Positions 44,725-57,979 of a DNA stretch of 64,000 nt are shown here, piece after piece. The DNA comes from Ovis canadensis (Eukaryota; Chordata; Mammalia; Artiodactyla; Bovidae), in the NCBI RefSeq assembly GCF_042477335.2, contig NC_091256.1:37974001-38038000 (forward strand). Reading direction: 5' to 3'. A model generated the notes under the pieces. That model was not told where the DNA came from, made no database searches, and saw only the letters and a list, made by a program, of their open reading frames with translations. How positions within the stretch are numbered: position 1 is the first letter of the stretch; every line of letters begins with the position of its first letter. Position numbers and translations under genes: made by a program.

Positions 44725-44905
44725 ATCAGCTAACATTTATTGAGTGTTTCCTTTGCATGTGGCTTATGTATGTTATTTGCTCTAATTCTCAATAACAACC
44801 TCTTGAGGTGTAAGTATTATTATCTCCATTTTACAGATGAGGAAATCATGATTTAGAGAGGGTAGGTAACTCCCTAAAATTGCACAGCTAGTAAATAGGA
44901 TAGAG
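44725..44905 (-). repeat. MIR SINE
   Basis: CCATTTTACAGATGAGGAAA and GCACAGCTAGTAAAT, antisense MIR core. Confidence 0.85.
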
Positions 44906-44959
44906 CATGGGTTTACTCCAGGTTTATTTGACTCTGCAGGTTACACATACTGTGTGTAT

Positions 44960-45068
44960 GTGTTAGTAGCTCAGTTGTGCTCCACTCTTTGAGACCCATG
45001 GACTGTAGTTCTCCCGGCTCTTCTGTCCATGGAACTCTCCAGGCAAGAACGCTGGAGTTGGTTGCCAT
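44960..45068 (-). repeat. Bov-tA fragment
   Basis: TAGTAGCTCAGTTGTGCTCC to CTGGAGTTGGTTGCCAT. Confidence 0.9.
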
Positions 45069-45214
45069 TATAGCATTATGTTAAATTGGTTACCCTTTAA
45101 AAATAATTTACATATTAACAATGTCCTTGTTGATTGCAAATTAGGTTTAAGGGCCAGAAAATCCCTTCTTTGTTTATTAAAAAAAAAAAAGTAGCCAAGA
45201 AAAACTGAGGGAAT

Positions 45215-45350
45215 AAATTTCCTGGTGGTCCGGTGGTTAGGACTCTGCACTTTTCACTGCGAAGGTGAGAGTTTAATCCCTGGTTGCACAACTAAGATTC
45301 CACAAGCCTCCCAGCAGTGGGCCCCCAACCCCCACCCCCAAATGTATCTA
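45215..45350 (+). repeat. CHR-2-type SINE
   Basis: TTTCCTGGTGGTCCGGTGGT, GTTTAATCCCTGGTTGC. Confidence 0.8.
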
Positions 45351-45369
45351 AAATCTAAATGCAGGAGAC

Positions 45370-45512
45370 CTGGGGCCAGTGAGTCTGAGCTCCTGTTATA
45401 TTGATTGCCCGGACACTATGTAGTCGTGTGACCTTGGGCAAGTTACTTAATCTGTCTTGAGTTTTATTTTCCTCCTTTCTGCAAGTTGGGAGTGCCAGTT
45501 TCTGGCTCCATA
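45370..45512 (+). repeat. MIR SINE
   Basis: GTGTGACCTTGGGCAAGTTA followed by CTTAATCTGTCTTGAG. Confidence 0.85.
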
Positions 45513-46238
45513 AATACTAGGCGTTAACTTCCATTAAAAGAAGTCTTAAAAAAAACAACCAAAAAACCATACTCTGCTCATAGGAGAGGAAGACTGTTGG
45601 TGAATTGAGAGCCTGCCACAGTAGCTCTCGATGCATGAAAACTAGAATATTACACAATGAAGAGCATAGATAAGGGCATTGGGCGCTATAAAAGCAGTAG
45701 TCTGGGATTCTTTTATCCTGGTCCTTTATCATATTGGTTCAACTTTGAGCTGATATTGTAAGCTGTTAAAGTACCTTTTTTTTTTTTTTTTCGTAAATGT
45801 GAGATTATTTTCCCCAGGGTTCTGGAGCTTGGAAATGTATGGATAGATATTCTGACTTGAAGGCAGCATGAATGCGGATATAAACCATCCCAAATTAGAG
45901 TAAGAGATTTTAGCACAGATATTGGAATAGAGAGTAAATAATATTCTGTTTTTTCTCTAGTTGTCATTCATACCTGCTTAGTGAGTGAATCTGAACCTGT
46001 GCTTAGGATAAAATGTAATTAAAGTTTAAGTGCATTATTTTTCAGCTGTGTCCTGATATATTTGCAGGGGGTTAAGCAGTGATAGCAGTATGCAAATCTG
46101 GGACATCTGAGTCTAAAAATAATCTTGAAATACTAGCTTGGAAGATTTCTGTACTCCTTTGATTTAGCTTTAAGTAACATGTACATTATTTAGGAAGAAC
46201 ACAGCATGAGATGTGATAACTGTGTTCTTCCCTTGCAG

Positions 46239-46351
46239 TGGGTAGTTCCAGAATTGGTTGGCCATACTCTCGTCACTGTACTAATGCTCATTTCATTGCA
46301 CTGGTTCATCTTCCTTCTCAACTTGCCTGTTGCCACCTGGAATATATATCG
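46239..46351 (+). CDS. CNIH4: CNIH4 coding exon 3 (residues 47-84)
   Basis: The 113-nt exon follows CTTGCAG and ends at donor GTGAGT. It starts [20 protein letters not shown] and encodes the central hydrophobic helices, ending in the family motif [10 protein letters not shown]. The last arginine codon is split with exon 4. Intron 2 (41345-46238) is the longest and carries CHR, MIR, L1 and Bov-tA pieces. Confidence 0.96.
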
Positions 46352-47613
46352 GTGAGTACTTTCTGTTTATTGTTTTGTTTAGAGAAAAAAATTTAAGATT
46401 TGACAGCTTTTTTTTCTCCAGTAAAACATATGCTAGTTATAAATGATAGCAGAATGCATCATTAAATCAGCACACATTTTTATTCACTTTGGTATATTGG
46501 GCAAGTAGCAATTTGCATGGCTCAGTCTTGTAGTAAAAACACAAATTTACATGTGTAAGTTAAAAAAATATTTAATGTTGCACTGTCTAAAGACAGTGAG
46601 TTGTTTTTTCCTTATCTACCTTTTTTCTTTATGAATAATCAAAAACCTGAGAATATAATATAAGGTCTTTATTATTTATATCTGCAGTTTTTAATTATAG
46701 TACATGAAATGCTCTGAAGAAAATTTCATTTTAAATCTTGCATGTTAGATAATGTAAAAATGTTATCCAGATATTCATGTGGGCTACTAGGATTTGAGGG
46801 AGAATTTAAGATTTGTGGACCTCAGAGAGCCATTGCATTTCTCAGAAGCCATAACTGAGAAACCTAATGGTGAGAAACCCAAGGCTGGACTAGAAGAAGC
46901 TTGGACGCGAGAGAAGGCAGAGGTCATGAACAGTGCTGGGCTAGGACGTGCATGTCGTGCAGACGGTACAGTGTGAGTGCTGAAGCGCAGGTGCTTAAAC
47001 TCACCGATGCTCTCAAAATTACCCCGTTTTCGTACTTGTAAAAGGAATCATTGAGGAAGATTATCTTTTGTAATACTGTGTACACAGTGGTATTCCATAA
47101 ATATGAAATGTTATATGTTATCAGAGCCCCATAGACGTCACAGTATGTTAAATGCAGTGTCTTCAAGATGCTTTACATTTGAGTCTGAGTCTGTGGGAAC
47201 ACTGAATTGAATCAGTCTGGTTTGGGGACTAGGTGTGTGCTTTCCATGCCCTTTATCTTCTGCAACAACTTTGTAGCCCTATTCTCCTCCCCACAGCGTG
47301 GTCATACCTCCATCACTATAAAAAGTACAGTTCTTATCTGTCAAAACAGTATAATTTAATATTTAGATGTAAATTAAATTAAATCTAAATAAAATTTTTA
47401 AGAGTCATGTAAAGTTAGGCACTGCATTTGTGTCTGAACTATCCATTTATAGTCTTCATTGAAGAAGAGTTTTATTTTACCACAGTAGCATTTATTCTAA
47501 ATCATTTCTGTCTCCTTGAAATTGGTCTTTCAAGGTAAGTACTGTTTATTTACCATGCAGATTGAGACACATCTGTTGATCAGCAGCAGCATCACATATG
47601 AGTGTTGTATTCT

Positions 47614-47823
47614 GGGTTTCCCAGGTAGCACTAGTGGTAAAGAATCTGCCTGTGCAGAAGATGTAAGAAATGTGGGTTCTATCCCTGGGTCAGAAAAATT
47701 CCCTGGAGTAGGAAATGGCAACCCACTGTAGCATTCTTACCTGAAGAATCCCATGGATAGAGGAGCCTGATGGGCTAGTCCATAGGGTCACAAAGAGTCG
47801 GTCACGACTGAAGCAGCTTAGGA
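47614..47823 (+). repeat. Bov-tA SINE, CNIH4 intron 3
   Basis: GGGTTTCCCAGGTAGCACTA to CACGACTGAAGCAGCTTA. Confidence 0.95.
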
Positions 47824-48093
47824 TGCATTCTGGATGTAGACTCTCTCTTTTCAGTGTCATCTGTGAAATGGGAATAATGTTTGACACTACTCTTCTTACA
47901 AACACATTGTGAAGGTGAAGGGAATTGCATTAATTAATTTAGAACTTTGTAGATGAAGAAGTTTCTAAGAACTTGATCAAGTTGATTTGGTCTTTGCGGC
48001 TCCTTTCACTTGTCTCAAGGAAGATGGCTATAAATATTACTGATTCAGTAGTTTTCTACAAAAAATGAGTAAAAGGGTCTTAGTACATAAAAT

Positions 48094-48357
48094 GGGAGAA
48101 GGCAATGGCACCCCACTCCAGTACTCTTGCCTGGAAAATCCCATGGACGGAGGAGCCTGGTGGTCTGCGATCAATGGGGTCACTAGGAGTCGGACACGAC
48201 TGAGCGACTTCACTTTCATTTTTCACTTTCGTGCATTGGAGAAGGAAATGGCAACCCACTCCAGTATTCTGGCCTGGAGAATCCCAGGGATGGGGGAGCC
48301 TGATGGGCTGCTGTCTCAGGGGTCACACAGAGTCAGACATGACTGAAGTGACTCAGC
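48094..48357 (+). repeat. BOV-A2 dimeric SINE with target duplication, CNIH4 intron 3
   Basis: 264 bp, two units, flanked by AGTACATAAAAT (48082-48093 and 48358-48369). It ends about 270 bp before exon 4. Confidence 0.95.
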
Positions 48358-48627
48358 AGTACATAAAATATCCTTCTCTAGAATATTAGTGGATTTGTTT
48401 CAGAGGGCAGAAATTATACCAGAAATTAATAGTATTGTATCTTTCAGAGAAAAACTTAAGTCATGACCTGTGGTGATATCATTATAATACCCTGTCAATA
48501 TATGGTCTGAATATAACTATGACTGATTCCTTTTTAAAGTTTGAATATTACTGGTTACTTATTTTTCCGTGTTTATGCTGATGGTTTGATTTTCTTTCTA
48601 ATGTATGTACATCCTTTAATTTATCAG

Positions 48628-48768
48628 GTACATTATGGTGCCGAGTGGTAACATGGGAGTATTTGATCCAACAGAAATACACAACCGAGGGCAGCTGAAG
48701 TCACACATGAAAGAAGCCATGATCAAACTTGGTTTCCACCTGCTCTGTTTCTTCATGTATCTTTACAG
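48628..48768 (+). CDS. CNIH4: CNIH4 coding exon 4 (residues 84-131)
   Basis: The 141-nt exon follows TTATCAG and ends at donor GTGAGT. It encodes the most conserved cornichon region, including [20 protein letters not shown], then the start of the last helix ([13 protein letters not shown]). Ser131 is split with exon 5. Intron 3 (46352-48627) contains a Bov-tA SINE and a dimeric BOV-A2. Confidence 0.96.
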
Positions 48769-50428
48769 GTGAGTTTACAGTCCTCTTGGCATTTCCCTGG
48801 ATGCCATGCCTGCTTTTGATGGGTGAGATACTACTATTCTGTGAGATTTTATTTGGGCATTGTAGAACTTTTGGGAGTTATGTGAATTTTTTATGACTTA
48901 CATAGATTTTTTTTTTATGTCATGTCATTGAATCCATATCCTGTCTGACCTGCAGTAGACTTACTCCATGTTATTAGTTACTCCTTAGCTGTGGAGGCTG
49001 TCCACACACTTAAAATTGTCTTTGCTCTTCTTCCCCTGCTCTAGTGTCCAGTTATGAGGTCTTACTGCCTGTTTTAAGCATTTCTAGATGTCCTCCCAGA
49101 GACTTTCCCCCTCTTGGGTCTTCTGGGAGTCAGACCACTGATGGCAGTTCTCAACAGCTTTTATCCATCCTGGGCTGCTCTTTCTTGGTGTTAGGGAATT
49201 TAGTTAGGTGTGATGGCCTTCTCTCCAAGATGCAAGTGGTCTGTTCTGGTAAGATTGCATCAGTCTTCCAGTTAGATTGGAAGTAAGGATTAATATGAAG
49301 GATTAGCTGTCAGACACTGCAAGCCTTATGCTATCCTGCTTTAAAATTAAATTTATTACCTGAAGTTTTAGAGATAATGTGCCACTTCTTTCCTTACTCA
49401 TTATAGACCCATAGGATAGACCAAAGAATAGAAAAAAATTGTCATGTGTGTGTATGATTTAATTAAGCCTTTAAAAGGCTAGAAGTCAAGGCTTAACTTT
49501 TGTATCCAAGCGTAATTATATCATATGTTTTCCTGAGGTAAATTTTAATTTTCACATGGGCATAAGACTAGTAGGAAAAAACTTGTACTGAATTAAACTC
49601 CTGTCACTCAAAACAGCCCTAATAATTAGAAATTGTACATAGATAAGAATTTCTAAAAATTGCTATTTTTTTCTGAAATAGCTTAGAAGTCAGAGCCATT
49701 TTAGCCTCTACCTGAAAAAGCAGACTTCCTAAAATTCTTTTGCTGTGCTGATTCCACCCACTAGCATAAATTAGGTTGAAATTAGAGTTTAGATGGTTTC
49801 CTTTTTACTATTTATTTGCTTTCCTATATTTTAAAAAATAGGACCAAAAAAGCACAGTAGTATTAGTTTCTGGTTCTCATACTCTATCTTATTGCTAATG
49901 TGTTTAATTTTTAATCCTAGCATTAAAGATGCAAAGATCCTAGCATAAAGAATAAAAAGCAAAGAAGTTTAATATTAAGAATACAATGATACACCTATTC
50001 TCATTTTTATTACTTTTAAAGTCAAACCATATGAAGGTATCATTACCATCATATATGTTCCCTTGTTTTTGTCAGAGGCAAAAAGCAAGGTGGTTATCCT
50101 TTCTTCATCCTCCTCTCCCCTCCAGGTTTTATGCTTTTGGAGAGTAAACTAGAGTGGATGCCTCCTGAGTCTTGATAACACGTGCTTCTGGAGACATCTA
50201 GGGGCAAAGCCAGTGTAGTTACACTTCCGGGTGTAAACATAGGATTAGGGAACAGTATCTTGCTTAGTAGAAAAGTCTTAGGATTTTAAAATTGACAAGA
50301 CTTTCTTAGTTCTTAGCTATTGAATTTAAAGAGATGGGAAGATGGACTGAAGACTAGGGACTGGAAGAATCAGAAAGCAGTTGAGGGCAGGTTTAAGGAA
50401 GGGTCCTTTACAATGAAATAAAAGATAG

Positions 50429-50635
50429 TAAGTAAAGTAGCTCAGTTGTGTCCTACTCTTTGCGACCCTGTGGACTGTAGCCCGCCAGGCTCCCCTGTCC
50501 ATGGAATTCTCCAGGCAAGAATACTGGAGTGGGTTGCCATTTCCTTCTCCAGGGGATCTTCCCAACCCAGGGATCGAACCCGGGTCTCCTGCATTGCAGG
50601 CAGACGCTTTATCCTCTGAGCCACCAGGGAAGCCC
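50429..50635 (-). repeat. Bov-tA SINE with target duplication, CNIH4 intron 4
   Basis: Complete antisense copy flanked by AAATAAAAGATAG (50416-50428 and 50636-50648); close to an intact consensus, so probably young. Confidence 0.95.
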
Positions 50636-51094
50636 AAATAAAAGATAGGCAACCTATAAAACTGGTTTGACTGAGGAGCTGCATTCCTGACTGAATGCAT
50701 CCTTTTTCTTTCTTCCCCCTTCCTTTCCCCTTCCCTTCTTAGCTTACCATTTTTAGCCATGGTGCTATTACCTTATTCCTTGGCATTTCCCTGTAGCCCA
50801 GGGATTCAGGATGGAAGAGTAATCTCAGAAGATGTCCTTGTAACACTTTTTCTTAGCTTTTGGTTGTCATCTTTAAAAAGTGTTTGTGATTCTGAATCAC
50901 CACTTTCTAATGTAGGGGTTTATGCTGCTCCTTCTAGACCACCTGCCACTACTTGCATGGTGTGTTGCACCACGGCACCTTGTAGACACTTGGGGTTTGT
51001 TAAATAGAATTAAAGGGAAAAAATGCCCAACTTCTTTAGAGATTGGTGGAATCTATGCCTTTGGAGTTTGTTGGGTACTAATCTGGTGGAAGCT

Positions 51095-51260
51095 ACTACT
51101 TCCTCATGGTATGACCCGGGGCAAGTTTCTTACCCTCTCTGTGCCTCAGTTTCTTCATCTGAAAATGAGATGATAATAGTGTCTGCCTCATGGGATTATG
51201 ATACGGATTAAATGAGATAATGCACATAAAGTGCTTTGTTTTTTGCTGACCTCTAGTAAA
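51095..51260 (+). repeat. MIR SINE, CNIH4 intron 4
   Basis: CCTCTCTGTGCCTCAGTTTC, then GATTAAATGAGATAATGCAC. Confidence 0.9.
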
Positions 51261-52088
51261 CTCTAAACAACACATTAAAAAAAATTAGTTACTGCCATTA
51301 ATTTGTGCTATGCAGTGCTTACTCTTAGTTTTGTTAAATTTGGACAACTAATCACTTTTAGCAGTAGTAATGTAAGGGTATTTCTGTGTTTTTTAGTCAT
51401 TTGATCTCAGAGCAAGGCTGATTCCTGTTAAAAATGATAGTCTCCTTACTCTTGTTAAATGTGATGGTTTTAATGGTGTATTTATTGAGTGATCACCACA
51501 TGTCAGACACTGTATTTGATACAAAGGAGCAGCACAGAATCCCTGTGTCAAAGTTGGGACCCTGTTGATGGCAGTATGTGGGTGTTACCTGGAAAACGAA
51601 AGTGGACAGGAACTGAGGCATGCAGGGGCCAAGGAGCTCTGGAGGGAGGCCTGGCCACTGCCTGTGGCTGAGAGGCTGGCTTCTCAGAGGAGCTGCCAAA
51701 GCCGAGGGGTCATGCAGCCTGAGAGGAATGTAGGGTGTGAGAGGAGGGGTTCCAGGAGTAGGAACAACATGTGCAGAGACCTCCATAGAGAATTAAAGTT
51801 TCTTCCCTGGATATAGCCTGTTCTTCCTCAACTATAGTCCAACGTTGGTTTTAGGTTATACTTCCCACCCTCGCCTCTACCCCAGGTTTCTTTCTTTGCT
51901 TCCTTCCTTCTTTCTTGAAACATAAGAGCCCCTTGGTGCCCCAGTATAGATCTTCTTCCCTTTAGGTATTGCTTTATGCCCAAATGAGTGTCACCTGGTG
52001 AGCCTTAGGGATGCAGGTCTGTACAGAACAGACTCTGTAGGAACATTCCTAAGGAAACATTAGTAACGTGAATTTCTTCTCTCCACAG

Positions 52089-52116
52089 TATGATTTTAGC
52101 TTTGATAAATGACTGA
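52089..52116 (+). CDS. CNIH4: CNIH4 coding exon 5 (C-terminus and stop)
   Basis: The 28-nt coding part of the last exon follows acceptor TCCACAG. It completes Ser131 and reads MILALIND before TGA at 52114-52116. Intron 4 (48769-52088) contains a Bov-tA with a clear target duplication and a MIR. Confidence 0.95.
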
Positions 52117-52290
52117 AGCTGGAGCAGCCGTGGTTGAAGTCAGCCTACACTACAGTGCACAGTTGAGGAGCCAGAGACTACTTAAATCATCCTTAGAACC
52201 GTGACCATAGCAGTATATTTTTTCCTCTTTGAACAAAAAATATTTTTGCTGTATTTTTACCATATAAAGTATTTAAAAAACATGAATTGA
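52117..52290 (+). other. CNIH4: CNIH4 3'UTR (end uncertain)
   Basis: A short AT-rich trailer follows the stop. The first usable poly(A) signal is a variant TATAAA at 52263-52268 followed by an A-run, which would give a compact 3'UTR. Longer ends are possible, for example at the AATAAA motifs in the 54-55 kb region. The end cannot be fixed from sequence alone. Confidence 0.5.
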
Positions 52291-54730
52291 GTTTTTGTAG
52301 CTTTCTGGTTCTCAACTTTAGCCTGAACCCCCAACATGTGAAGGTGTGTTTCATCATCTGTATATAGAAGACAGTTATTTGTATGTAGGAAGAGGACTCA
52401 TTCCAGCCTTGCATGCCAAAGAGTCAAGAACATGCTGTAAATGGAAAGTGTAATAGATAAGCAAGGTGGCTCTTCAGGTCAAGAGTACAAAACCATACTG
52501 TTAGTCTGGGCAAAGGAAGAAAGAAACTAAACTACCCTTTTGCCTATATTGTGGCAGCTTCTTGTATTTCACATGGTTTACAGATTTATGGGACTGTAAG
52601 CCAAATATCTTTTCATAAGAATGTTAACATAAAAATGACATTTCAAAAAAATATATATTTCTTTGCTGAATTTGTGAAGCCTTATAAGCCATTACAGGTA
52701 TAATGTAATTCCTGCCTATAGAAAGGAAAATAAGCCAAAACAAATTTTATCAAGAGCTTTCATTTAAAAGCCACTGCCTCCACAATCACCCTCAAACTCA
52801 TACACTCTCACTGGCTCTTGCTGGATCCTGGTTTTGTATTCTCATTGATCTAATTATATTTGATCTCTCTGATTTGTCTTTCAGTGGTTTTGGAGAGGTG
52901 ATTTGGTGGAAGATGCTCATCAGGTTAGATGCAGGAGTAGCTGGTCATTCAGTGTCAGTGAAATTGATCTGCTGCCAGTCTGCGTGGTGCCTGACTGATA
53001 CTTCTGTCCTGCTGCACTGGCCACTTTGTCCATGTCATGGACATAGCAATATCTAAGCAAACTCGGTGCCTTGGAGTATTTGTCAGCTCTTGCAGTTGTT
53101 GAGAGAAGTAGCTTCGTAGGTTCTGTTGGCCAGGTGAAGGGAACCTAGCATTTTATTCTTGGTTCTCCTTTGTGTTTTAATGTCTCTAGGCGCTGGTATT
53201 TAGGTGAAACAGCTGTGGTTTATGACAGAGTCCAGAGAGATTCTTTAGTCTGTGGAGGCAGAATTGGCTAGCCAGATAAGTTGTGTGGTCACCAAACATC
53301 AAATGTTGCATGTCTTTTCAGCCTTGGACTAGGCCTTGGCTTGGCAGAAGCCAGAGAGCCACTAAGCAAAACTCCCTTTATGGACAGTCCCACATTTTGC
53401 GGATGGTGGTATGCCCTGGCCACACGTGAAAGGAAGGGTGAAATGGTAGCAAAGTAAACTTGGTTCTTTCGTTTTGCAAGTCTCAGAATTTGCTCCTTGG
53501 GGTTATCTTGTATTTTTTCCAGGGAAAGAGCCAAGGAGCTGTAACATAGAAGTTAGTTTGTTTGCATCTCTCTTACCTTTTCTATCTTAGGCACCTTCCT
53601 CTGTTTAAAAAAAGCTGTCACTTACTCTGGCTGTATCCCTAACTTCCAGTGCCTCTAAATGTTCTTCTGCTCAAGGTTTTAAAGCAGTGAAGGTGTTGGA
53701 AAACTTAGAACTGAGAGATAAATAAGCTACTTTAGGAAGCTCAAAGGACTTCAAAGGACTGTTGAACAAAATGTTTTTACCTTCTCATTCAAATATTCTT
53801 TTTTAAAAAATGCCAATATTCACAATGTTGTGTTTCATATTTATAGCATAGTGATTCAATTTTTATTTTATTCCATTATAGTGTATTACGAGGTATTGAA
53901 TATATCAAGTATTCCCAGTAACCAAAATAGAAACTCCATGTAGTTGAGAGCATCTGGCTGTCAGTTTGCATGTCATTGGGCACAGAGCAGAGGCTGAGCA
54001 GATCAGAAAGTTGCCTTGTTTATAAGACAGGAGCTCTTCTGAAACATTAACTGTGGTTAAAAGCAAAACCACCTTTCTTCTATTGCTTGTCTGTATCAAA
54101 GCCAGGAAAGAGGGTGACTCTAGTTTTTTGTTTTTTAGGGGCTCTTCTACAAATGATGAAAAGAGGAAAAGAGCAGTGACTTTTAAGAGCTGTGATTAAG
54201 ATGCTAAAGATTAATTTTCTATGCTTTTATCTGATTGGAGAGTTGCAGAGGCCCTTAGAAATCCTTTGGTCTAACTTCATCTTAGAGGTAGAGAGCAGAG
54301 CCCTGGGGACTGCATCTGGAATCCTGCTGGTTAGTGTTCTCTCTTGGGTATCATTCCTCTTCCCTGTCTGTGAAGATAGTACCCAGGGCCCAGCCAGTGA
54401 AGGCTGCAGTGGCGTGCTCCTGGGTGCAAAATACTTTTATCTGTGTGTCCTGTCCTTTTCCTTCCCTCCCTTCAGTGGTAGCAGGTGCCCTTACTGATCA
54501 TGGGACTCTCAGCTAAGAGAGCTGAGGAAGAAAGATCTAAGGTACAGCTTGGTTTTTCAAAGCCTGACAGCCACCTTGTCATGCCACACAGATGACAAAG
54601 GAATAAGATTGTCCAAATCTGCTTCCCCACATCTGAACTTTGAGAGATAAGAAAGCTCCCCAATGGAACTTTGTTTTCTGTGGCTCTCACCACTTTCTCT
54701 CTGGTATTATGGTCATTTATATGCAATTCA
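52291..54730. other. CNIH4 downstream region
   Basis: No exon, RNA gene or clear repeat recognised. It could include longer CNIH4 3'UTR forms. Confidence 0.5.
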
Positions 54731-54734
54731 TCTC

Positions 54735-54878
54735 TCCTCCTAGACTGTACACTCGTGGAGGGTTCAGTATATTCTTATTTATGTTTGTATCTTCTTCCTG
54801 TTGCTCCTGGCACCTAATATAGTGCCTTGCACACAGAAACAGTAACTGACTGTTGAATGAACGAATAAATCTGACATA
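54735..54878 (+). repeat. L2 3' end
   Basis: TAGACTGTACACTCGTGGAG, TAGTGCCTTGCACACAG and TGAATGAACGAATAAAT. Confidence 0.85.
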
Positions 54879-54904
54879 GAAGAAGGGGGATGGACTTAGG
54901 AAGT

Positions 54905-55005
54905 AGTTCTGGGTTCAGATTTTCAAGCCCTGCATCTTCCAGTTAAAGTTATTAACCTTCTCAAGCCTCAGTTTCTTCATATGCAAATTAAAGATGATAC
55001 TACTT
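54905..55005 (+). repeat. MIR SINE
   Basis: CTCAAGCCTCAGTTTCTTCA core. Confidence 0.8.
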
Positions 55006-55019
55006 ACAAGAAAAAAAAA

Positions 55020-57310
55020 AAAGTAAATCTGATTGTGTTGTTCTATTGCTCTTTCAGCTTGAAGTCTTAACTGATGTCCTTTACGTCAGAGAAGTCAGAA
55101 GTAATGGAGCAACATAATCAAAGTCTACCGTCTGTTTTCGAGGCAGTGACATGGAATGTTCTAAGACATGCTAGGTTAGGAAAGGAAACAGCTGTATTTG
55201 GTGCACTTGAGACTTGTGAACTTTACTCACAAGTAATATTTTGTTAGTAATTGTGATAATTATGTACTAGGTATAATTATTCTCAAATGTAAATAAAAGT
55301 GTTCTAATATATGGGAACAGGCAGCAAGATAGAGAAGGGACATCTGAAATTCTATGCTTATTATCTAGATTGGTGCCACCTGAATGTATGTACTTAGGCC
55401 AAATTTACTATTTTGCAATGTAGTGTAACAAAACTTGAAATAGTCTTGGTGTAGTGACACTACAGTGGATAAGGTCATTCAGAGAATGGGCTGTTATGCC
55501 TTTGTGAGAACTTGTCAGTGAAGCCTTTTGGTTTTAAGCCATATTTACCATGAAAATTCTAAGACAGTAGTCAAAACTGTTTTGCTCTAAATATAGTCTG
55601 AGGACTGAGGGGCATTCAAAGCCTTAGGGATTAGCATTGTGAACTTTGGTAACCACAGTAATAATTACCTTTAGGACATAGATGTTAAAGGGATTGATCA
55701 CTAAGTTGGTACTGAGCTCGAATTCTCTTCAGAATAAATTCTTTGATAAAAGCTGTTTTTGCTTTCAGTTGCTTCCCTCTGAAGCTGGGTGAGGAAGAGT
55801 GAGTGGGTGGGCAGTCCAGATAAGCTAGCTGAGAGTTCAGAGGTTTGATTGTGTCTTCCCTGCTGTGTATCTGGTTTGTTGCTTCCATTTACGGAGCAAT
55901 CTTGGTTTCATCTGTATTAGTTCCCATTCAACATTAATGCCTAGTCAAAAAGTGAGTCAGCTTAACAAAAACTGAAATTGCTGTTCTCCAGCAGAGCACC
56001 TTGTGTGTAGAGGCTGAGAGGACTAGTAAGGTGCCAAGTTACACCCTACTACATCATCTCCCTCCAGCCATCTCTCGTATTCTTGGTTCACTTTTAAACA
56101 CCCTGTGTTTTATCAGTCCCCACTTTGTTACTGACCCAGGGGACATAGTTAATCTTAAATATGATATTTTAAGTACCATATACTCTCAGGGTCAGAGACT
56201 GGCACTTAAACAAGGAAGGAGCTTGCATCCTTCTTGTGTTTTCACAGCTCAGTTCATTCAAATTGATAACTGTGAAGGAGAGGATGTAACAGGAAATCAA
56301 GTTCCAGAGTGATCTCATCACTTGATCTATCAGCAGCCTATTTCACAGACTGGATGCAAACCAGGTGAGGGTTGAACTCGACAGCCCAGTTAAAAGCAAG
56401 TTTGGCTGCCACTGCATCTAATCTCTGAGACCTGCGGGGCAAGGCTAGTCTTCTGGTGTAAGTCTAATTGGTAATTTTCTATTTTACCAGCTACAGTAAT
56501 CAAATGTAAGGGCATTATCCACAACCTACTACCTTTCCTGCCTCACCTATTTTGAAGCCAGTACCAGACATTACATATATAAGGTTCTTAAAACACACAC
56601 ACACAGTCCCAATATCATACATAAGTTGGTAACTACTAGTACTAAATAGCCAATTGGTGCTCTGGTTTGCCCCACTGGCTTAAGTTTTATAATTTGTTCA
56701 CATCAGGATCCACCAAAGATCTGTACATTTCACTTGATTAGTCTCTCTTAAGGCTCTTAATCTACTAAAGTCCCGTTTTTCCTTTGCAGTTTGTTGAAGA
56801 AATGGTTTCATTTGACATAGCAATCAAGTCATTTGTTGTGTAGAACTTGTAGTATTCTGGCTTTTGCTGACTGCATCCTCTGCCATAAACTCTTAAAAAA
56901 AAATCGTTTGTAATTTTACTGTGTACATTCTCACCCATCACAGTGCTGTCTGATAAGATACTGTTAGATCCTTTCTTAGGTAAGGGAACTAACTTAAGTA
57001 CTTGCCTAAAGTGACATGCAAGTTACAGGATTTGCATTCAGGTCTGATGATTCCAAAACCACTACTTTATAAAGTAATTGAGATATTCATATTTACTGTG
57101 GAGGTTTTCTTCTATAAAATGTCATGAGCCTGTTTTATTAATTATATGGAGAAATATCAAGAATTTCAAAGGTGTCATTTTCTTCTATGAACTACACAGT
57201 TAATTAGAATCAGTCAAGTGTGCCCTTAAATATTGTACCTATCTTTGACAAGTTTTAAGTCAATTTTTAATCCAGGGTTAAGTGGCCATCTACAGACCAA
57301 GTAAGGTTTG
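55020..57310. other. Intergenic stretch, nothing recognised
   Basis: Unique-looking sequence with a short (AC)n at about 56,594. A 103-codon plus frame at 56001-56312 has no family or splice support. Confidence 0.5.
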
Positions 57311-57311
57311 T

Positions 57312-57520
57312 ATGACATAGTGGCTAAAAGCATAAGCTCAGGGGCACCTGGCTTTGAATCCCAGCTCCTTCATACCAGTTAATTTATTTAAACCTACTTC
57401 CCTCATTTATAAAATGGAAATTAGTATTTGCCCCATGAGGCTACCTTGAGAATGAGAATTAAATGAGAATGAAATGAATGGCTCATCCACAGTGATTGGC
57501 CTAAAGCAAGCACCAAATGC
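57312..57520 (+). repeat. MIR SINE
   Basis: ATAGTGGCTAAAAGCATAAG head and GGCTTTGAATCCCAGCTCC B box. Confidence 0.9.
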
Positions 57521-57587
57521 ATTAGCCCAAAGGAATACCTGTTCTGTAATCATGTTACTTAACCAACTAGTGTATAGCGTTGTGTTT

Positions 57588-57757
57588 GAGAGTGTCTGAC
57601 TCTTTGCAACCCCATGGACTATACCTATACAATTTATGGAATTCTCCAAGCAATTTTACTGGAGTAGGTAGCTGTTCCCTTCTCCATGGGACCTTCTCAA
57701 CCCAGGAGCTGAGGGGGTCTCCTACATTGCAGGTGGATGAGCTACGAGGGAAGCTTA
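57588..57757 (-). repeat. Bov-tA SINE, diverged
   Basis: GTGTCTGACTCTTTGCAACC to GCTACGAGGGAAGC. Confidence 0.85.
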
Positions 57758-57979
57758 AGCGCTGTGGTTGGCCCCTCTCAATACCATTCTTGCTTCTACT
57801 TTTAATTCTTGGTCTCAATGCTAAAGTAATGTAGCACAGTCCCAGTTTTCAAAAACCACCAGTAGGTGCCAGCTGACAACATAGTTACCTCATGTGTTAA
57901 CAAATCTGATTTATGATCTGAAGATGGCTTAGAAATCTAAAAGTTAAAAAAGCCTTGAGTCCCACGTGCACCTGGATTT

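Noticed and set aside
56001-56312. 103-codon plus frame downstream of CNIH4
   Set aside because: No family resemblance, no splice context and no promoter features.
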